A stretch of DNA of 64,000 nucleotides, taken from positions 310,001-374,000 of the forward strand of contig NZ_JAUSYG010000001.1 in the NCBI RefSeq assembly GCF_030816725.1, in the 5' to 3' direction. The DNA is from Pseudarthrobacter defluvii (GTDB lineage Bacteria; Actinomycetota; Actinomycetes; Actinomycetales; Micrococcaceae). The position numbers and the translations under genes are program-made. Below the pieces are notes generated by a model. That model was given only the letters and a program-made list of their open reading frames with translations. It was not told where the DNA came from and made no database searches. Of this stretch, positions 34,976-43,538 are shown piece by piece (within the stretch, counting starts at the first letter, position 1; the number at the start of each line of letters is the position of its first letter).

Positions 34976-37618
34976 TCAGTCCAGGTGGTCGCCCACCAAG
35001 GCGAGGTTTTGGATGACTGCAAGGCCGAACTGGGCGGTGTCGTTGGTGGAGACGGTCGGCGCCTCGTCCACGGGCAGCAGCACGCAAGGCGGCTCAATCT
35101 TCCTCAGGGAGAACGCTGATTGGTGGTTCAGGTGCTCACCGCCCTCGGCGAAGCTCTCCCAGGCCCGCGCTGCAAGGTCACGGTCCTGCAAACGTGCGGC
35201 CGCATACGCGGTGAGCCGGCTGTGCGCCTGCGTGAGATAGATGCCTTCGAGCGGCTGGCCCACCGCTTCCACCTGATCCTCCTTGGTGGCCAGGAACAGG
35301 CGGCAGTACTGCAGCCAGGCCCGCTCGAACTCCGGATCATCCACCAGGTCCACCAGCTCGCTGCAGATTTCCACCAGTCCAAACACGGCGCTGAGGTGTG
35401 AAACGGAAATCTGCTCCCGCCCGGTATCGAACCGGCCCGTGTCCAGGTCATACAGCGCCTCGCCGGTGAGGAAGCCGTACTTCAGCGCGCCGATGTCCGC
35501 CATGGTGCCCAGCAGCCGGTCGCGGGAGCGGGGGTTGCCGGTGCGTTCCCAGTCAGTCAGCCACGTGGCCGCGAGCGAACCCCAGTCCGTGCCGAGACCC
35601 ACGCCCAGGGCGCCCCGGTTGGGGCGGTAGGTGGCGGCGTCCGGGCGGACCTTGCGGACGGGGTCCAGGCCCAGGAAGTTCTGGTCGCTGTCCACCAGCT
35701 CGGTGAGCAGGTCCCCGGTGCGCTCGTCCGCGGTCAGGTAGTAGTAGAAGCGGCGGTAGGCCGGGGTGCTGATCCGCAGCTGCTTGGCGCTGCAGCCCCA
35801 GTGCTGGACGTTGTGCCGCGACCCCAGGCCCTTCCATGGGCCCAGGTGGTAGACGTCCACTTCGCCGGTGTGCCGGGTCATGGCCTCGGCAAAGCGGAAG
35901 ATGTCCGCCCGGCCGGAGCGAAGGTAGGAGTACCACAGCCAGAGGTCAGGGGAGAGTTCGGAGTTGTCCCAGGCGTAGCCGCCCACGTCGTAGCGCCACA
36001 CGTGCCGGTCAAAGTCGTACGTGTGCATCACGTCGCCGTAGTTCCAGAACCCGTACCACCGCCGCTGCTCCACTTGTCCGGCGTAGAAGTCGAACAGGAA
36101 GTCCAGCCGGTCTTCCAGGCTCGCCCGTGCCGGGGTGCTGCGGTCCACCGGGGCCCAGTCGCCGAACACGCCTGCGGAGTGCAGGTACTCCGGGGTTGCC
36201 TGCAGCAGGGCGGGGGCGGACGCGGAAGCAGCGTCCGCGGCCAGGCTTTCGGTTGGCGGGGTGGCTTCATAGGCGAACAGGGTCAGCTCATGGGTGCGGG
36301 CAATGCCGGCCGGGTTGCCGAACCCCGGCTCGTAGTCCTCGTACGTTATTTCCAAGCCTTCGAGCTGTTCCTCGAACGTGTCCTGCCCCAGGCCATCGTG
36401 GTAGAACCTCAGATCCATGGGCTGCGCTTCGGGTGAGTACAGCCAGGCCGTCACAGAGGCTTGGCCGGTGGCGGCGCCGCGGATATCCAGCTGCCCCGGG
36501 TGGGACTGCCAGAAGTCCTTGACCCCCACGCCCAATCCGCCCCGGGTGTCGCTGAGCGAGCAGAAGCCAGCCGAGCGGGTCCCGCCGGAAATCCCCACCC
36601 AGCCGTGGCCGGCGGCGGTCCGCTTGCGGAGCTCGAAGCCGTCCGCACTGAGCTGGCTGAGCGTGTAATCGCCCCACGCGGGAATCAGGTGCAGGCGGTT
36701 GGAGACTTCCGGGTTCCAGGTGTCCAGCTGGGGAGTGGGGCGGCCGGTGATCTGGGCCTCGCGCACCTCCGCGCCGGGGTCGCGGCGCAGGCCGGTGAGG
36801 CCGCGGACCGCCTCAGTGAGGAATCCGCCGTCGGCTCCGGCAATACGGATGTGGCGGTTGTGCAGCTCGTCCTCCAGCGGCACCGTGAAGCGCACGCCGA
36901 GTCCGGCAAGGAAATCCCGCTCCGCGTCCCCGTCCCAGATAAAGGAGTGCACCATGCGGACGCTGCGGGCATTGGCGTGGAAGTAGAAGCGCACGGTGAA
37001 CGGCAGCCAGGCCCGCCTTCCACTTTCAGGCGTGTCGGGGCGGTGGTTGCCTTCCAGCCGCACCACGGCGCGGACCGGTCCGCTTTGTTCGAGGACGACA
37101 GCGGTGACCTCACCGGTGAACGGATTGCGGCCCACCGTTCCGGCGCCTTCCGGAATGCCGTCCTGCAGGAGGCTCACAAGCGTGGCGTCGCGGGCAACTT
37201 CCCGGCCGTCCCGGGTCAGGCTGGTGAACAGGGTGGATCCGCTGCGGTGGATCACCATTTGCAGGACCCCGGTGTCCACGGTCAGGGCGTCGGCACCTTC
37301 GGTGACCGTGACTGAGGAAGCGTCCGACGGCGGCCGGCTGGCGGCGGTGGCTGTCCCGCCGTCGGCCGCCACGCGGTAGGTGTCTGACGGTGAATCTGTC
37401 GCCGGCAGGGCAATGCCTGCCCACTTCAAGGATCCATCAGGCCAGGTTGCCAGCGGCCACGCCTGGCTGGGGACGTTCGTGCCGGTAGCGTCCGTGACTG
37501 TCAGGGCCTCTGTCCCGGGCACTGTGCCGCGGGCGAATGGCATGCCCCATGTGGTTCCGCCGCTGATTTCCGTCGGGGCCTGCCCGTCGATCCACCTGAT
37601 GAGGGTGCTGTCCGTCAT
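34976..37618 (-). CDS. Exo-rhamnogalacturonan lyase-like protein (YetA-type)
   Basis: About 880 residues, with no signal peptide, so probably cytoplasmic. The N-terminal beta-rich region reads GGTTWGMPFARGTVPG and WPLATWPDGSLKWAGIALP. Further on are FYAGQVEQRRWYGFWNYGDV, YDVGGYAWDNSELSPDLWLW and a helical toroid-like region. These features fit proteins annotated as exo-rhamnogalacturonan lyase family. The catalytic residues cannot be assigned by eye. It shares a LacI-type operator motif with the PL11 gene, which supports a role in breaking down imported pectin fragments. The ATG at 37618 is used; a GTG at 37633 is also in frame, and neither has a strong ribosome site. Confidence 0.65.
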   Translation of the reverse strand: MTDSTLIRWIDGQAPTEISGGTTWGMPFARGTVPGTEALTVTDATGTNVPSQAWPLATWPDGSLKWAGIALPATDSPSDTYRVAADGGTATAASRPPSDASSVTVTEGADALTVDTGVLQMVIHRSGSTLFTSLTRDGREVARDATLVSLLQDGIPEGAGTVGRNPFTGEVTAVVLEQSGPVRAVVRLEGNHRPDTPESGRRAWLPFTVRFYFHANARSVRMVHSFIWDGDAERDFLAGLGVRFTVPLEDELHNRHIRIAGADGGFLTEAVRGLTGLRRDPGAEVREAQITGRPTPQLDTWNPEVSNRLHLIPAWGDYTLSQLSADGFELRKRTAAGHGWVGISGGTRSAGFCSLSDTRGGLGVGVKDFWQSHPGQLDIRGAATGQASVTAWLYSPEAQPMDLRFYHDGLGQDTFEEQLEGLEITYEDYEPGFGNPAGIARTHELTLFAYEATPPTESLAADAASASAPALLQATPEYLHSAGVFGDWAPVDRSTPARASLEDRLDFLFDFYAGQVEQRRWYGFWNYGDVMHTYDFDRHVWRYDVGGYAWDNSELSPDLWLWYSYLRSGRADIFRFAEAMTRHTGEVDVYHLGPWKGLGSRHNVQHWGCSAKQLRISTPAYRRFYYYLTADERTGDLLTELVDSDQNFLGLDPVRKVRPDAATYRPNRGALGVGLGTDWGSLAATWLTDWERTGNPRSRDRLLGTMADIGALKYGFLTGEALYDLDTGRFDTGREQISVSHLSAVFGLVEICSELVDLVDDPEFERAWLQYCRLFLATKEDQVEAVGQPLEGIYLTQAHSRLTAYAAARLQDRDLAARAWESFAEGGEHLNHQSAFSLRKIEPPCVLLPVDEAPTVSTNDTAQFGLAVIQNLALVGDHLD

Positions 37619-37671
37619 GTCATCCAATTCCACTGGTGATTGCTGCTGCGTGTCTGAGCCTGAGACAATGG

Positions 37672-37683
37672 GAAAGCGCTTTC
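37672..37683. promoter_or_regulatory. Perfect LacI-type operator
   Basis: GAAAGCGCTTTC is a perfect 12-base palindrome, 54 bases upstream of the exo-lyase-like start. It matches GAAAGCGTTTCC near the PL11 gene, which suggests one LacI-family repressor for both. Confidence 0.6.
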
Positions 37684-37754
37684 TCGGCCCGAGTTACAAC
37701 GTAGTAGATCAGTGGAAGGCGTGCAAGGGGTCTATCAATCCCGGACAGTAAAAG

Positions 37755-37922
37755 CTACTTGCTGGCGCCGCCGTCGCCCGCCGTTCCGTCTGCGGGATCC
37801 GCTCCTTCTGCGGGGTCCTGGGGGTGGACGCGCAGGCCGTTGGGGTCAGCGTTGGGGTCGCCTTCCGCCGGTGCCTCGTTGTGGACGCGGTCGTCGTCGT
37901 CCTTGGCTGGATTTTCAGTCAT
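37755..37922 (-). CDS. Small acidic, probably disordered protein
   Basis: 55 residues, rich in Asp, Glu, Pro, Gly and Asn (ENPAKDDDDRVHNEAPAEGD). AGGAGC lies before the ATG at 37922. No domain is recognised. The good ribosome site and the similar protein at 45236 support it as a real gene. Confidence 0.6.
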   Translation of the reverse strand: MTENPAKDDDDRVHNEAPAEGDPNADPNGLRVHPQDPAEGADPADGTAGDGGASK

Positions 37923-38066
37923 GGCTGCTCCTGGCATGAGTAGGGCTGGGAACGTTCGTTTGCGGCATCCTCATTCAGCGCCCCGCACCCGGGCCTGTCA
38001 AGCACCATCCACCCACTCTGGCCGCAGCTGGCCCCGTATGCCGGGCGCCGCTTTTCGTTGCGGGCG

Positions 38067-38543
38067 TCAGTCCAGCGGCAGGGTGACTGTGACGCTGGTG
38101 CCCCGGCCGGGGCTGGAGGTGATGTCCACCGTTCCGCCGGCTTCCTGGACGGCGACCGACATGAGGCGGAGTCCATACCCGTGATGCCGCCCGCAGGTGG
38201 CGAGGCTGCTGTCAAAGCCCGTGCCGTCGTCGGACACCACCAGACGGATGCCGTGGTCAACGGCTGCAAGCTGGATGCCCAGAGTGTGAGCCGAGGAGTA
38301 TTTGAACGCGTTGCTCAGTACCTCACGGGCGGACTGGTACAGCAGGGACGCGGAATCCGCCGGGATCTCAATGCCCCAGTGCGGGGTGTCCCAGTGAACC
38401 ACGGTCCCGCGCTGCCGCAGGGGTGCTGTGAGCCGGTCAATGCACCCGGCCACCCCCAGCGTGTGGAAGTCCAGCGGCCGCCGGTCTGTCAGCACGCCGC
38501 CTACGGTTGTGACTTCGTTGTCCAACGCTGTTCTGCTTCCCAT
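38067..38543 (-). CDS. Orphan histidine-kinase ATPase domain, lacking the H-box
   Basis: 158 residues. The sequence matches the C-terminal half of NarX/NarL-type sensor kinases: LDFHTLGVAGCIDRL, then the N-box LLYQSAREVLSNAFKYSS, the G1 box SDDGTGFDSSL, GYGLRLMSVAVQEAGG and GRGTSVTVTLPLD. The phospho-accepting His, dimerisation helix start and any sensor are missing, and I see no upstream remnant. AGGAAG precedes the ATG. It may be a truncated kinase or an anti-sigma-like ATPase; no response regulator is adjacent. Confidence 0.7.
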   Translation of the reverse strand: MGSRTALDNEVTTVGGVLTDRRPLDFHTLGVAGCIDRLTAPLRQRGTVVHWDTPHWGIEIPADSASLLYQSAREVLSNAFKYSSAHTLGIQLAAVDHGIRLVVSDDGTGFDSSLATCGRHHGYGLRLMSVAVQEAGGTVDITSSPGRGTSVTVTLPLD

Positions 38544-38742
38544 GACTTCCTGCTCCCCAAAAGCTTTGTCCTATGGCTCAAGCGTGGACCTGCAACGTCT
38601 AGGGTCGGCAAGGTTTACCTCAAGATCCCATCAATTCCGGGTGCGGCGTGTGGCCTACGGCGGAGCCTGTCCCAGAAGCACCGGGATGGCGGCCCGGCTG
38701 CTCCTTGTGTTTCATTTCGGCCGGGCTGGGGACGGAACATGT

Positions 38743-39495
38743 ATGCCCAATTGGTTGATGTCACTTGTATGGGGCACCGGCGCCGGCGCGGCCCTGGTGC
38801 TGGGAGCCGCTGTGTCCTGGCGGTGGTCCATACCGTCAAAGGTCGTTTCCACCATCATGTCGTTTGGCGCGGGTGTGTTGATTTCCGCCCTTGCCTTTGA
38901 GCTTGTTGACGAGGCCGTCAAGGGCGGCGGGCTGTGGCCGACGGCGGCCGGCTTCCTGGCCGGCGCAGTGGTGTATGTCGGTGCCAACATGCTCCTGGCC
39001 AGGGCAGGCGCCAAGCACCGCAAGCGGTCCGGCGCCCAGCAGCCCTCCGAAAAGGAGGACCCGGGCAGCGGCACGGCCATCGCCGTCGGAGCATTGCTGG
39101 ACGGAGTGCCCGAATCCGTGGTCCTGGGCGTCGGCCTGCTTGCCGGAGGAGCGGTGAGCCCGGCCATGCTGGCGGCCGTCTTCATTTCCAACGTGCCGGA
39201 GGGGTTGTCGGGTACCGCCGGCATGAAGAAGGCCGGCCGGAGCCGCAATTACGTGTTCGGGCTCTGGGGCGTCATCGCGATCCTGAGCGGGGTGGCCGCG
39301 CTGCTGGGGTACGTGGCCCTGGAGAACGCGCCGGATGAACTGGTGGCGTTCATAACGGCTGTTGCCGCCGGCGGCATCCTGGCCATGCTGGCGGACACCA
39401 TGATTCCGGAGGCCTTCGAGGAGCACCACAACCTCACCGGGCTGACCGCATCGGTGGGCTTCCTGACGGCGTTCACGGTGCACCATTTGGGGTGA
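38743..39495 (+). CDS. ZIP-family metal transporter
   Basis: 250 residues with about eight membrane helices. The ZIP motifs are DGVPESVVLGVG in helix 4 and ISNVPEGLSGT in helix 5, where metal-binding residues lie. The loop between helices 3 and 4 (KHRKRSGAQQPSEKEDPG) is basic and lacks a His-rich cluster. It likely imports zinc or a related divalent metal. The start at 38743 is the first to begin the helix cleanly; the ribosome site is weak. The 3' end overlaps the antisense frame of the ABC ATPase for 247 bases. Confidence 0.82.
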   Translation: MPNWLMSLVWGTGAGAALVLGAAVSWRWSIPSKVVSTIMSFGAGVLISALAFELVDEAVKGGGLWPTAAGFLAGAVVYVGANMLLARAGAKHRKRSGAQQPSEKEDPGSGTAIAVGALLDGVPESVVLGVGLLAGGAVSPAMLAAVFISNVPEGLSGTAGMKKAGRSRNYVFGLWGVIAILSGVAALLGYVALENAPDELVAFITAVAAGGILAMLADTMIPEAFEEHHNLTGLTASVGFLTAFTVHHLG

Positions 39496-40187
39496 GTGCC
39501 AGGGCCGGGGGCCGTCAACCGGCCATCCCGCATGCTGGCCACCAGGTCCGTCAGCGGCACGAATTCGGTGTCATGCGTGACCATCACCGTGGCCACCGAG
39601 AACTCCGTGGTCACCTGCCGCAGCAGACGGACCACCGAGGCGCTTCGCTCATGGTCCAGGGCCGCCGTCGGCTCGTCCACCAGCAGCACTTTCGGACTGC
39701 CCATGAGAGCCCGGGCGATGTTGGCTCGCTGGCGCTGGCCGCCGGAGAGCTGGTGCGGGAGCTTGCCCGCGCTCGCTGAAAGCCCGACGACATCCAGCAG
39801 CTCGCCTGCCCTGGTCCGGGCCGTTTTGGCGGACCGCCCACGCAGGTGGTCGCTGATGATGAGCTGTTCGACGGCGGTGAGTGACGGGAGCAGGTTGGGC
39901 TGCTGGAAGATGATGCCCACTTTCGCCCGCCGCAGTGCCGTGAGCTCCTTGTCCTTCAGGCCGGCCGTGTCGGTGCCGTCGATGATCACCCGGCCGCTGG
40001 TTGGGCGGACCAGGGTGGCGGCGGTGGCCAGGAGGCTCGACTTTCCGGACCCCGAGGGGCCGACGAGTGCCACAAGCTGACCGGCTTCCGCTGTGAGGCT
40101 GACCCGGTCCAGGGCAGTGGTGGTGCCGCCGCCGTCGGGATATTCGAGGGTGACGTTGACCAGGTTCAGGGGAACAGTTGTGGTCAT
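39249..40187 (-). CDS. ABC transporter ATPase (MacB-type) with an unusual antisense extension
   Basis: 312 residues by frame, against about 230 for the family. The ATPase domain is complete in residues 1-230: Walker A GPSGSGKSSL, Q-loop FQQPNLLPSL, signature LSGGQRQRANIARAL, Walker B VLLVDEPTAALD, H-loop VMVTHD. The expected end (near RDGRLTAP) coincides with the ZIP stop. With no stop codon there, the frame continues about 81 codons antisense through ZIP. Loss of the intergenic stop by deletion or an indel is likely. It pairs with the permease 32 bases upstream (start preceded by AAGGAATTC). Confidence 0.85.
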   Translation of the reverse strand: MTTTVPLNLVNVTLEYPDGGGTTTALDRVSLTAEAGQLVALVGPSGSGKSSLLATAATLVRPTSGRVIIDGTDTAGLKDKELTALRRAKVGIIFQQPNLLPSLTAVEQLIISDHLRGRSAKTARTRAGELLDVVGLSASAGKLPHQLSGGQRQRANIARALMGSPKVLLVDEPTAALDHERSASVVRLLRQVTTEFSVATVMVTHDTEFVPLTDLVASMRDGRLTAPGPGTHPKWCTVNAVRKPTDAVSPVRLWCSSKASGIMVSASMARMPPAATAVMNATSSSGAFSRATYPSSAATPLRIAMTPQSPNT

Positions 40188-40219
40188 GATGAATTCCTTT
40201 TCAAAGGAGGGATGAGGGG

Positions 40220-41323
40220 TTAGTTGCCGCCGAGCGCCAGGAGCGCGTCGACTTTGGTGACGCGGCGGACGGCCAGCGCTGCACCGGCCAGGCCCAGGGC
40301 AACGATCCCGACGACGGGAAGCACCGTGGTGCCAACGTTCAGCTGGAAGGGGGCAGCCTGGGCCGCGAAAACCCCCGCGGCAACTCCCACGGCTCCGCCG
40401 ACTCCGGCGCCCGCCAGCAGCACAATGGTGGCCTGGGTCATGGCATCCCGGAGGATGTAGGAACTGGGCGCGCCCATGGCTTTCAGGACGGCTATGTCGC
40501 GGGTGCGCTGGATGGTCCAGACGGTCAGGAAGGCGACGATCACCAGCGCCGAGATCCCATACAGGAACGCCTGCATCAGGGTCAGGGAGCCGTTTTCGCT
40601 CTTGAAGGAGCCAAGGGCCTGGAAGGATCCAGTGCGGGACTCGCTCACCGTGTTTGCCGCGGCGTTCGCGGCGGCATCATCCACGGTGGCTCCGTCCGCA
40701 TAGGTGATGGCGACGACGGTGGCCAGCTGGCGGCCGTCGGTCACGTGTGCCGCCTTGGCCCAGGCAGGCAGTGCCGTCCACACCACGCTGGTGTGCGCGT
40801 ACCACTGGTCCGGCACCATCGCGGCGACCGACAGCTCCACGCCGCCGACGGACACCTTGTCGCCCTGGCCCACCGACAGCGCCTTCGCCACAGACGCCCC
40901 CACCGCAGCCGTGCCCGCAGACACCTCCACAGGCGCCAGCGGACTGCCGGCCGACACCCCGAACACCGCCACGTTTGCCGTGCCGGAACCCCCGCCCGCC
41001 TGCGCGCGGGTCTGAGTGATGCCCACGGGCTCGGCGGACTGGACGCCGGGCCGGTCCTTCCAGCTGTCCACCTGGGCGGATGTCACAGAGCTTTCGGTGT
41101 AGGACGCCTTGGGGGCGCCGGAACCGGGGGCGCCGAACGCGATGCTGTCCACCGGCTTTGCGGCTGCTGCCCCCAGCTTTCCGATGGCGGACGTGGATTG
41201 TTCGGCCAGGCCCGCGGTCAGGCCGGACAGCATGACCAGCAGCAGGGTGATCAGGGCTACGACGCCGCCCATCATGGCGAACCGGCCTTTGGCGAAGCGG
41301 ATATCGCGGATTGCCAGGAACAC
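40220..41323 (-). CDS. FtsX/MacB-type ABC permease
   Basis: About 367 residues. One N-terminal helix (FAMMGGVVALITLLLVMLSG) precedes a large extracytoplasmic domain of about 200 residues. Three C-terminal helices follow, with TIQRTRDIAVLKAMGAPSSYIL, the FtsX-domain signature. With the ATPase it forms a type VII (mechanotransmission) ABC system, used for peptide or lipid export or envelope stress. The GTG at 41323 has GAGAGAAG upstream. Divergent from a two-component system. Confidence 0.85.
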   Translation of the reverse strand: MFLAIRDIRFAKGRFAMMGGVVALITLLLVMLSGLTAGLAEQSTSAIGKLGAAAAKPVDSIAFGAPGSGAPKASYTESSVTSAQVDSWKDRPGVQSAEPVGITQTRAQAGGGSGTANVAVFGVSAGSPLAPVEVSAGTAAVGASVAKALSVGQGDKVSVGGVELSVAAMVPDQWYAHTSVVWTALPAWAKAAHVTDGRQLATVVAITYADGATVDDAAANAAANTVSESRTGSFQALGSFKSENGSLTLMQAFLYGISALVIVAFLTVWTIQRTRDIAVLKAMGAPSSYILRDAMTQATIVLLAGAGVGGAVGVAAGVFAAQAAPFQLNVGTTVLPVVGIVALGLAGAALAVRRVTKVDALLALGGN

Positions 41324-41401
41324 GTTGTTTCTTCTCTCAGCAGGGGTTTCTTCTCGTCCTTCCACTCTTCCGGCCGGAGCCTGCGCGGGCATCGCAGGGA
41401 C

Positions 41402-41456
41402 GGTTGATCCGCGGGAGTGGAATGGTTGATGCGTGAGTCAACCTTTCGGTTGATCC
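41402..41456. promoter_or_regulatory. Cluster of GGTTGATCC boxes between ABC exporter and two-component system
   Basis: GGTTGATCC occurs at 41402 and 41448, GGTTGATGC at 41424, and the inverse GTCAACC at 41437. Direct copies are spaced 22 and 24 bases. TCAACCTTTCGGTTGA (41438-41453) is a perfect 6-4-6 palindrome. They sit in the divergent region, so they are likely binding sites of the NarL-type regulator at 42795. Confidence 0.6.
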
Positions 41457-41487
41457 CCTGCACGTGCTCCCGGCATAAGCTGGGGAA

Positions 41488-42798
41488 ATGCCTGCCACGC
41501 CCCTGCCGCCGTCCGTCGAGACGGCCGGCGGCAGCAAGTCCAGCGGACCCTTGGGCGCCTTGGAAAATGCGTCGTCGGCGGCCATCCTCCGCGTCCTGCG
41601 CGTCACCCTGCACACCGGATTCGCCCTGCTGCTGGCCGTAGCCCTGGCCCGGACGCTGATGGCCGGGGGTTCCCTGCGCTGGGTCTGGGCGGGCGCCGCC
41701 GTCGTCCTCGCTGCTGCGTATCTGGCCGGCACCGTGGTGGAAAAGCGCCACGCGGAAGGACGGCTGGTATTCAACCCACGGCGTTACGCCCTGCCCTGGC
41801 TGGGCGTGGTCACCGGGCTGTGGGCATTTCTGCTTGCAGGCAGCGCCGACTTCGCCTGGCTGGCCTTTCCCATTTTCTTCCTGCACCTGCACCTGCTGCC
41901 CCGGCGGCCGGCGCTGCTGATCATTGCGCTGATGACGGCGGCGGTGATCGCGTCGCAGTGGGCTGTCAGCGGTGCCCCCGTGCCGCATGCAGCGGCTGTC
42001 GTCGGGCCTGTGCTCGGCGCAGTATTCTCGGTCATCACCGGCCTCGCCTACGCAGCCCTGTACCGCGAGGCCGAAAACCAGCGGCGGGCCGCGGACCAGC
42101 TGCGCCGCACTCGGGAGGAGCTGGCGCGGTCCCAGCATGAGGCCGGCGTGCTGGCGGAGCGGGAACGGCTGGCCCGGGAAATCCACGACACCCTGGCGCA
42201 GGGACTGTCCAGCATCGTGCTGCTGGGACGCGCAGCCGGGCAATCACTTACGGACGGAGACACCGCCACCGCGTCCGGCCAGCTGGCTCTGGTGCAGCAG
42301 ACTGCGGCGGACAACCTGGCCGAGGCGCGCAGTTTTGTCCGCGGCCTGACCCCGCCCCAGCTCGAAGGCACCTCGCTGGTGGAGGTGCTGCGCCGGCTCT
42401 GCGACAACACCGAGGCCGGCGCGGCGGCTTCCGGGGTGCCGCTGCGTTGCCGGCTTGAGGTGGACGGCGAGCCGCAGGAGCTCCCCCAGACGGTGCGGGT
42501 CACGCTGCTGCGGGCGGCGCAGGCGAGCCTTGCGAACGTGCGCGAACACGCACGGGCGACGGCCGCCGTCGTCAGCCTTGCCTTCCTTGGTACCGAGGTG
42601 ACCATGGACGTGTACGACGACGGCACGGGTTTCGATCCGTCCGTTGCGGAAGGTGCCACGGACGCAGCGGACGGCAGCGGCTTCGGGCTGCGCTCGCTGC
42701 GGGAGCGCGTCACGGCCCTGAACGGCTTGCTGGCCGTGGAGTCGGCGCCGGGCGAGGGCACGGTGGTCGCAATCCGGCTGCCTGTGGAGGAACGGTGA
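41488..42798 (+). CDS. NarL-type sensor histidine kinase
   Basis: 436 residues. Five to six membrane helices in residues about 35-190 are followed by a helical linker and the HisKA_3 H-box AREIHDTLAQGLSSIV. The N-box is AAQASLANVREHARA, the ATP lid includes DDGTGFDPSV, and the C-terminal GFGLRSLRERV and GTVVAIRLP complete the ATPase. The stop overlaps the regulator start by four bases (GTGA). The sensed signal is unknown; short loops suggest sensing in or at the membrane, as in kinases that guard against envelope stress. Confidence 0.9.
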   Translation: MPATPLPPSVETAGGSKSSGPLGALENASSAAILRVLRVTLHTGFALLLAVALARTLMAGGSLRWVWAGAAVVLAAAYLAGTVVEKRHAEGRLVFNPRRYALPWLGVVTGLWAFLLAGSADFAWLAFPIFFLHLHLLPRRPALLIIALMTAAVIASQWAVSGAPVPHAAAVVGPVLGAVFSVITGLAYAALYREAENQRRAADQLRRTREELARSQHEAGVLAERERLAREIHDTLAQGLSSIVLLGRAAGQSLTDGDTATASGQLALVQQTAADNLAEARSFVRGLTPPQLEGTSLVEVLRRLCDNTEAGAAASGVPLRCRLEVDGEPQELPQTVRVTLLRAAQASLANVREHARATAAVVSLAFLGTEVTMDVYDDGTGFDPSVAEGATDAADGSGFGLRSLRERVTALNGLLAVESAPGEGTVVAIRLPVEER

Positions 42799-43454
42799 GC
42801 GAGGTCCGGGTCCTGCTCGTGGACGACCACCCCGTGGTCCGCGCCGGGCTTCGTGCCATGCTCACAGGGTTCGAGGGCATCTCGATTGCCGCCGAGGCTG
42901 CTGACGGCCAGGCTGCGCTGAAGGAACTGGCACGGTTGGTGGCTTTGGGCGAGGCGCCGGATGTGGTCCTCATGGACCTGCAGATGGGGGAGGGGATGGA
43001 TGGTGTCACAGCCACTGCCGAGATCCGGAAGCTGGATACTCCGCCGCCGGTGCTCATCCTCACCACGTATGACACGGACGCGGACATCCTGGCCGCGGTG
43101 GAAGCGGGAGCCAGCGGGTACATGCTGAAGGACGCGCCACCCGAGCAGCTGCGGCAGGCGGTCCTGCAGGCTGCCGCCGGCGGCACCGTGCTTGCGCCAC
43201 GCGCCGCCGCGCTGCTGATGGACCGGATCAGCAACCCGGGAACTTCCCTGACCCCGCGCGAGGTGCAGCTGCTGGAACTGCTGGCCACCGGTCTGTCCAA
43301 CCGCGCAATCGCCAGGCAGGTTTATATCTCCGAAGCGACCGTTAAGACCCACCTGGTGCACATCTACGGGAAGCTCGGCGTGGACAACCGAACGGCTGCG
43401 ATCGCCGTCGCCACCCAGCGGCGCATCATCCGCCCACCGGGCGCCAGGGGCTGA
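42795..43454 (+). CDS. NarL/LuxR-family response regulator
   Basis: 219 residues. The receiver domain has VDDHPVVRAGLRAML, the phospho-acceptor Asp in VVLMDLQMGEGMDGV, and the lysine in YMLKDAPPEQL. The C-terminal LuxR helix-turn-helix is LTPREVQLLELLATGLSNRAI with YISEATVKTHLVHIY. Translation is coupled to the kinase by a 4-base overlap. It probably binds the GGTTGATCC cluster and controls the divergent ABC exporter. Confidence 0.93.
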   Translation: MSEVRVLLVDDHPVVRAGLRAMLTGFEGISIAAEAADGQAALKELARLVALGEAPDVVLMDLQMGEGMDGVTATAEIRKLDTPPPVLILTTYDTDADILAAVEAGASGYMLKDAPPEQLRQAVLQAAAGGTVLAPRAAALLMDRISNPGTSLTPREVQLLELLATGLSNRAIARQVYISEATVKTHLVHIYGKLGVDNRTAAIAVATQRRIIRPPGARG

Positions 43455-43538
43455 CTTTCGTCAGCGCGCGACGGCGGGGTCCCGTGCAGTACGTTTATTC
43501 CACTGCGTTTCCAGGTGCTGTTGTTCAAAGGAGAACGA

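Noticed and set aside
41737..43361. Minus-strand ORFs opposite the two-component genes
   Set aside because: Shadow frames of the kinase and regulator without motifs or ribosome sites.
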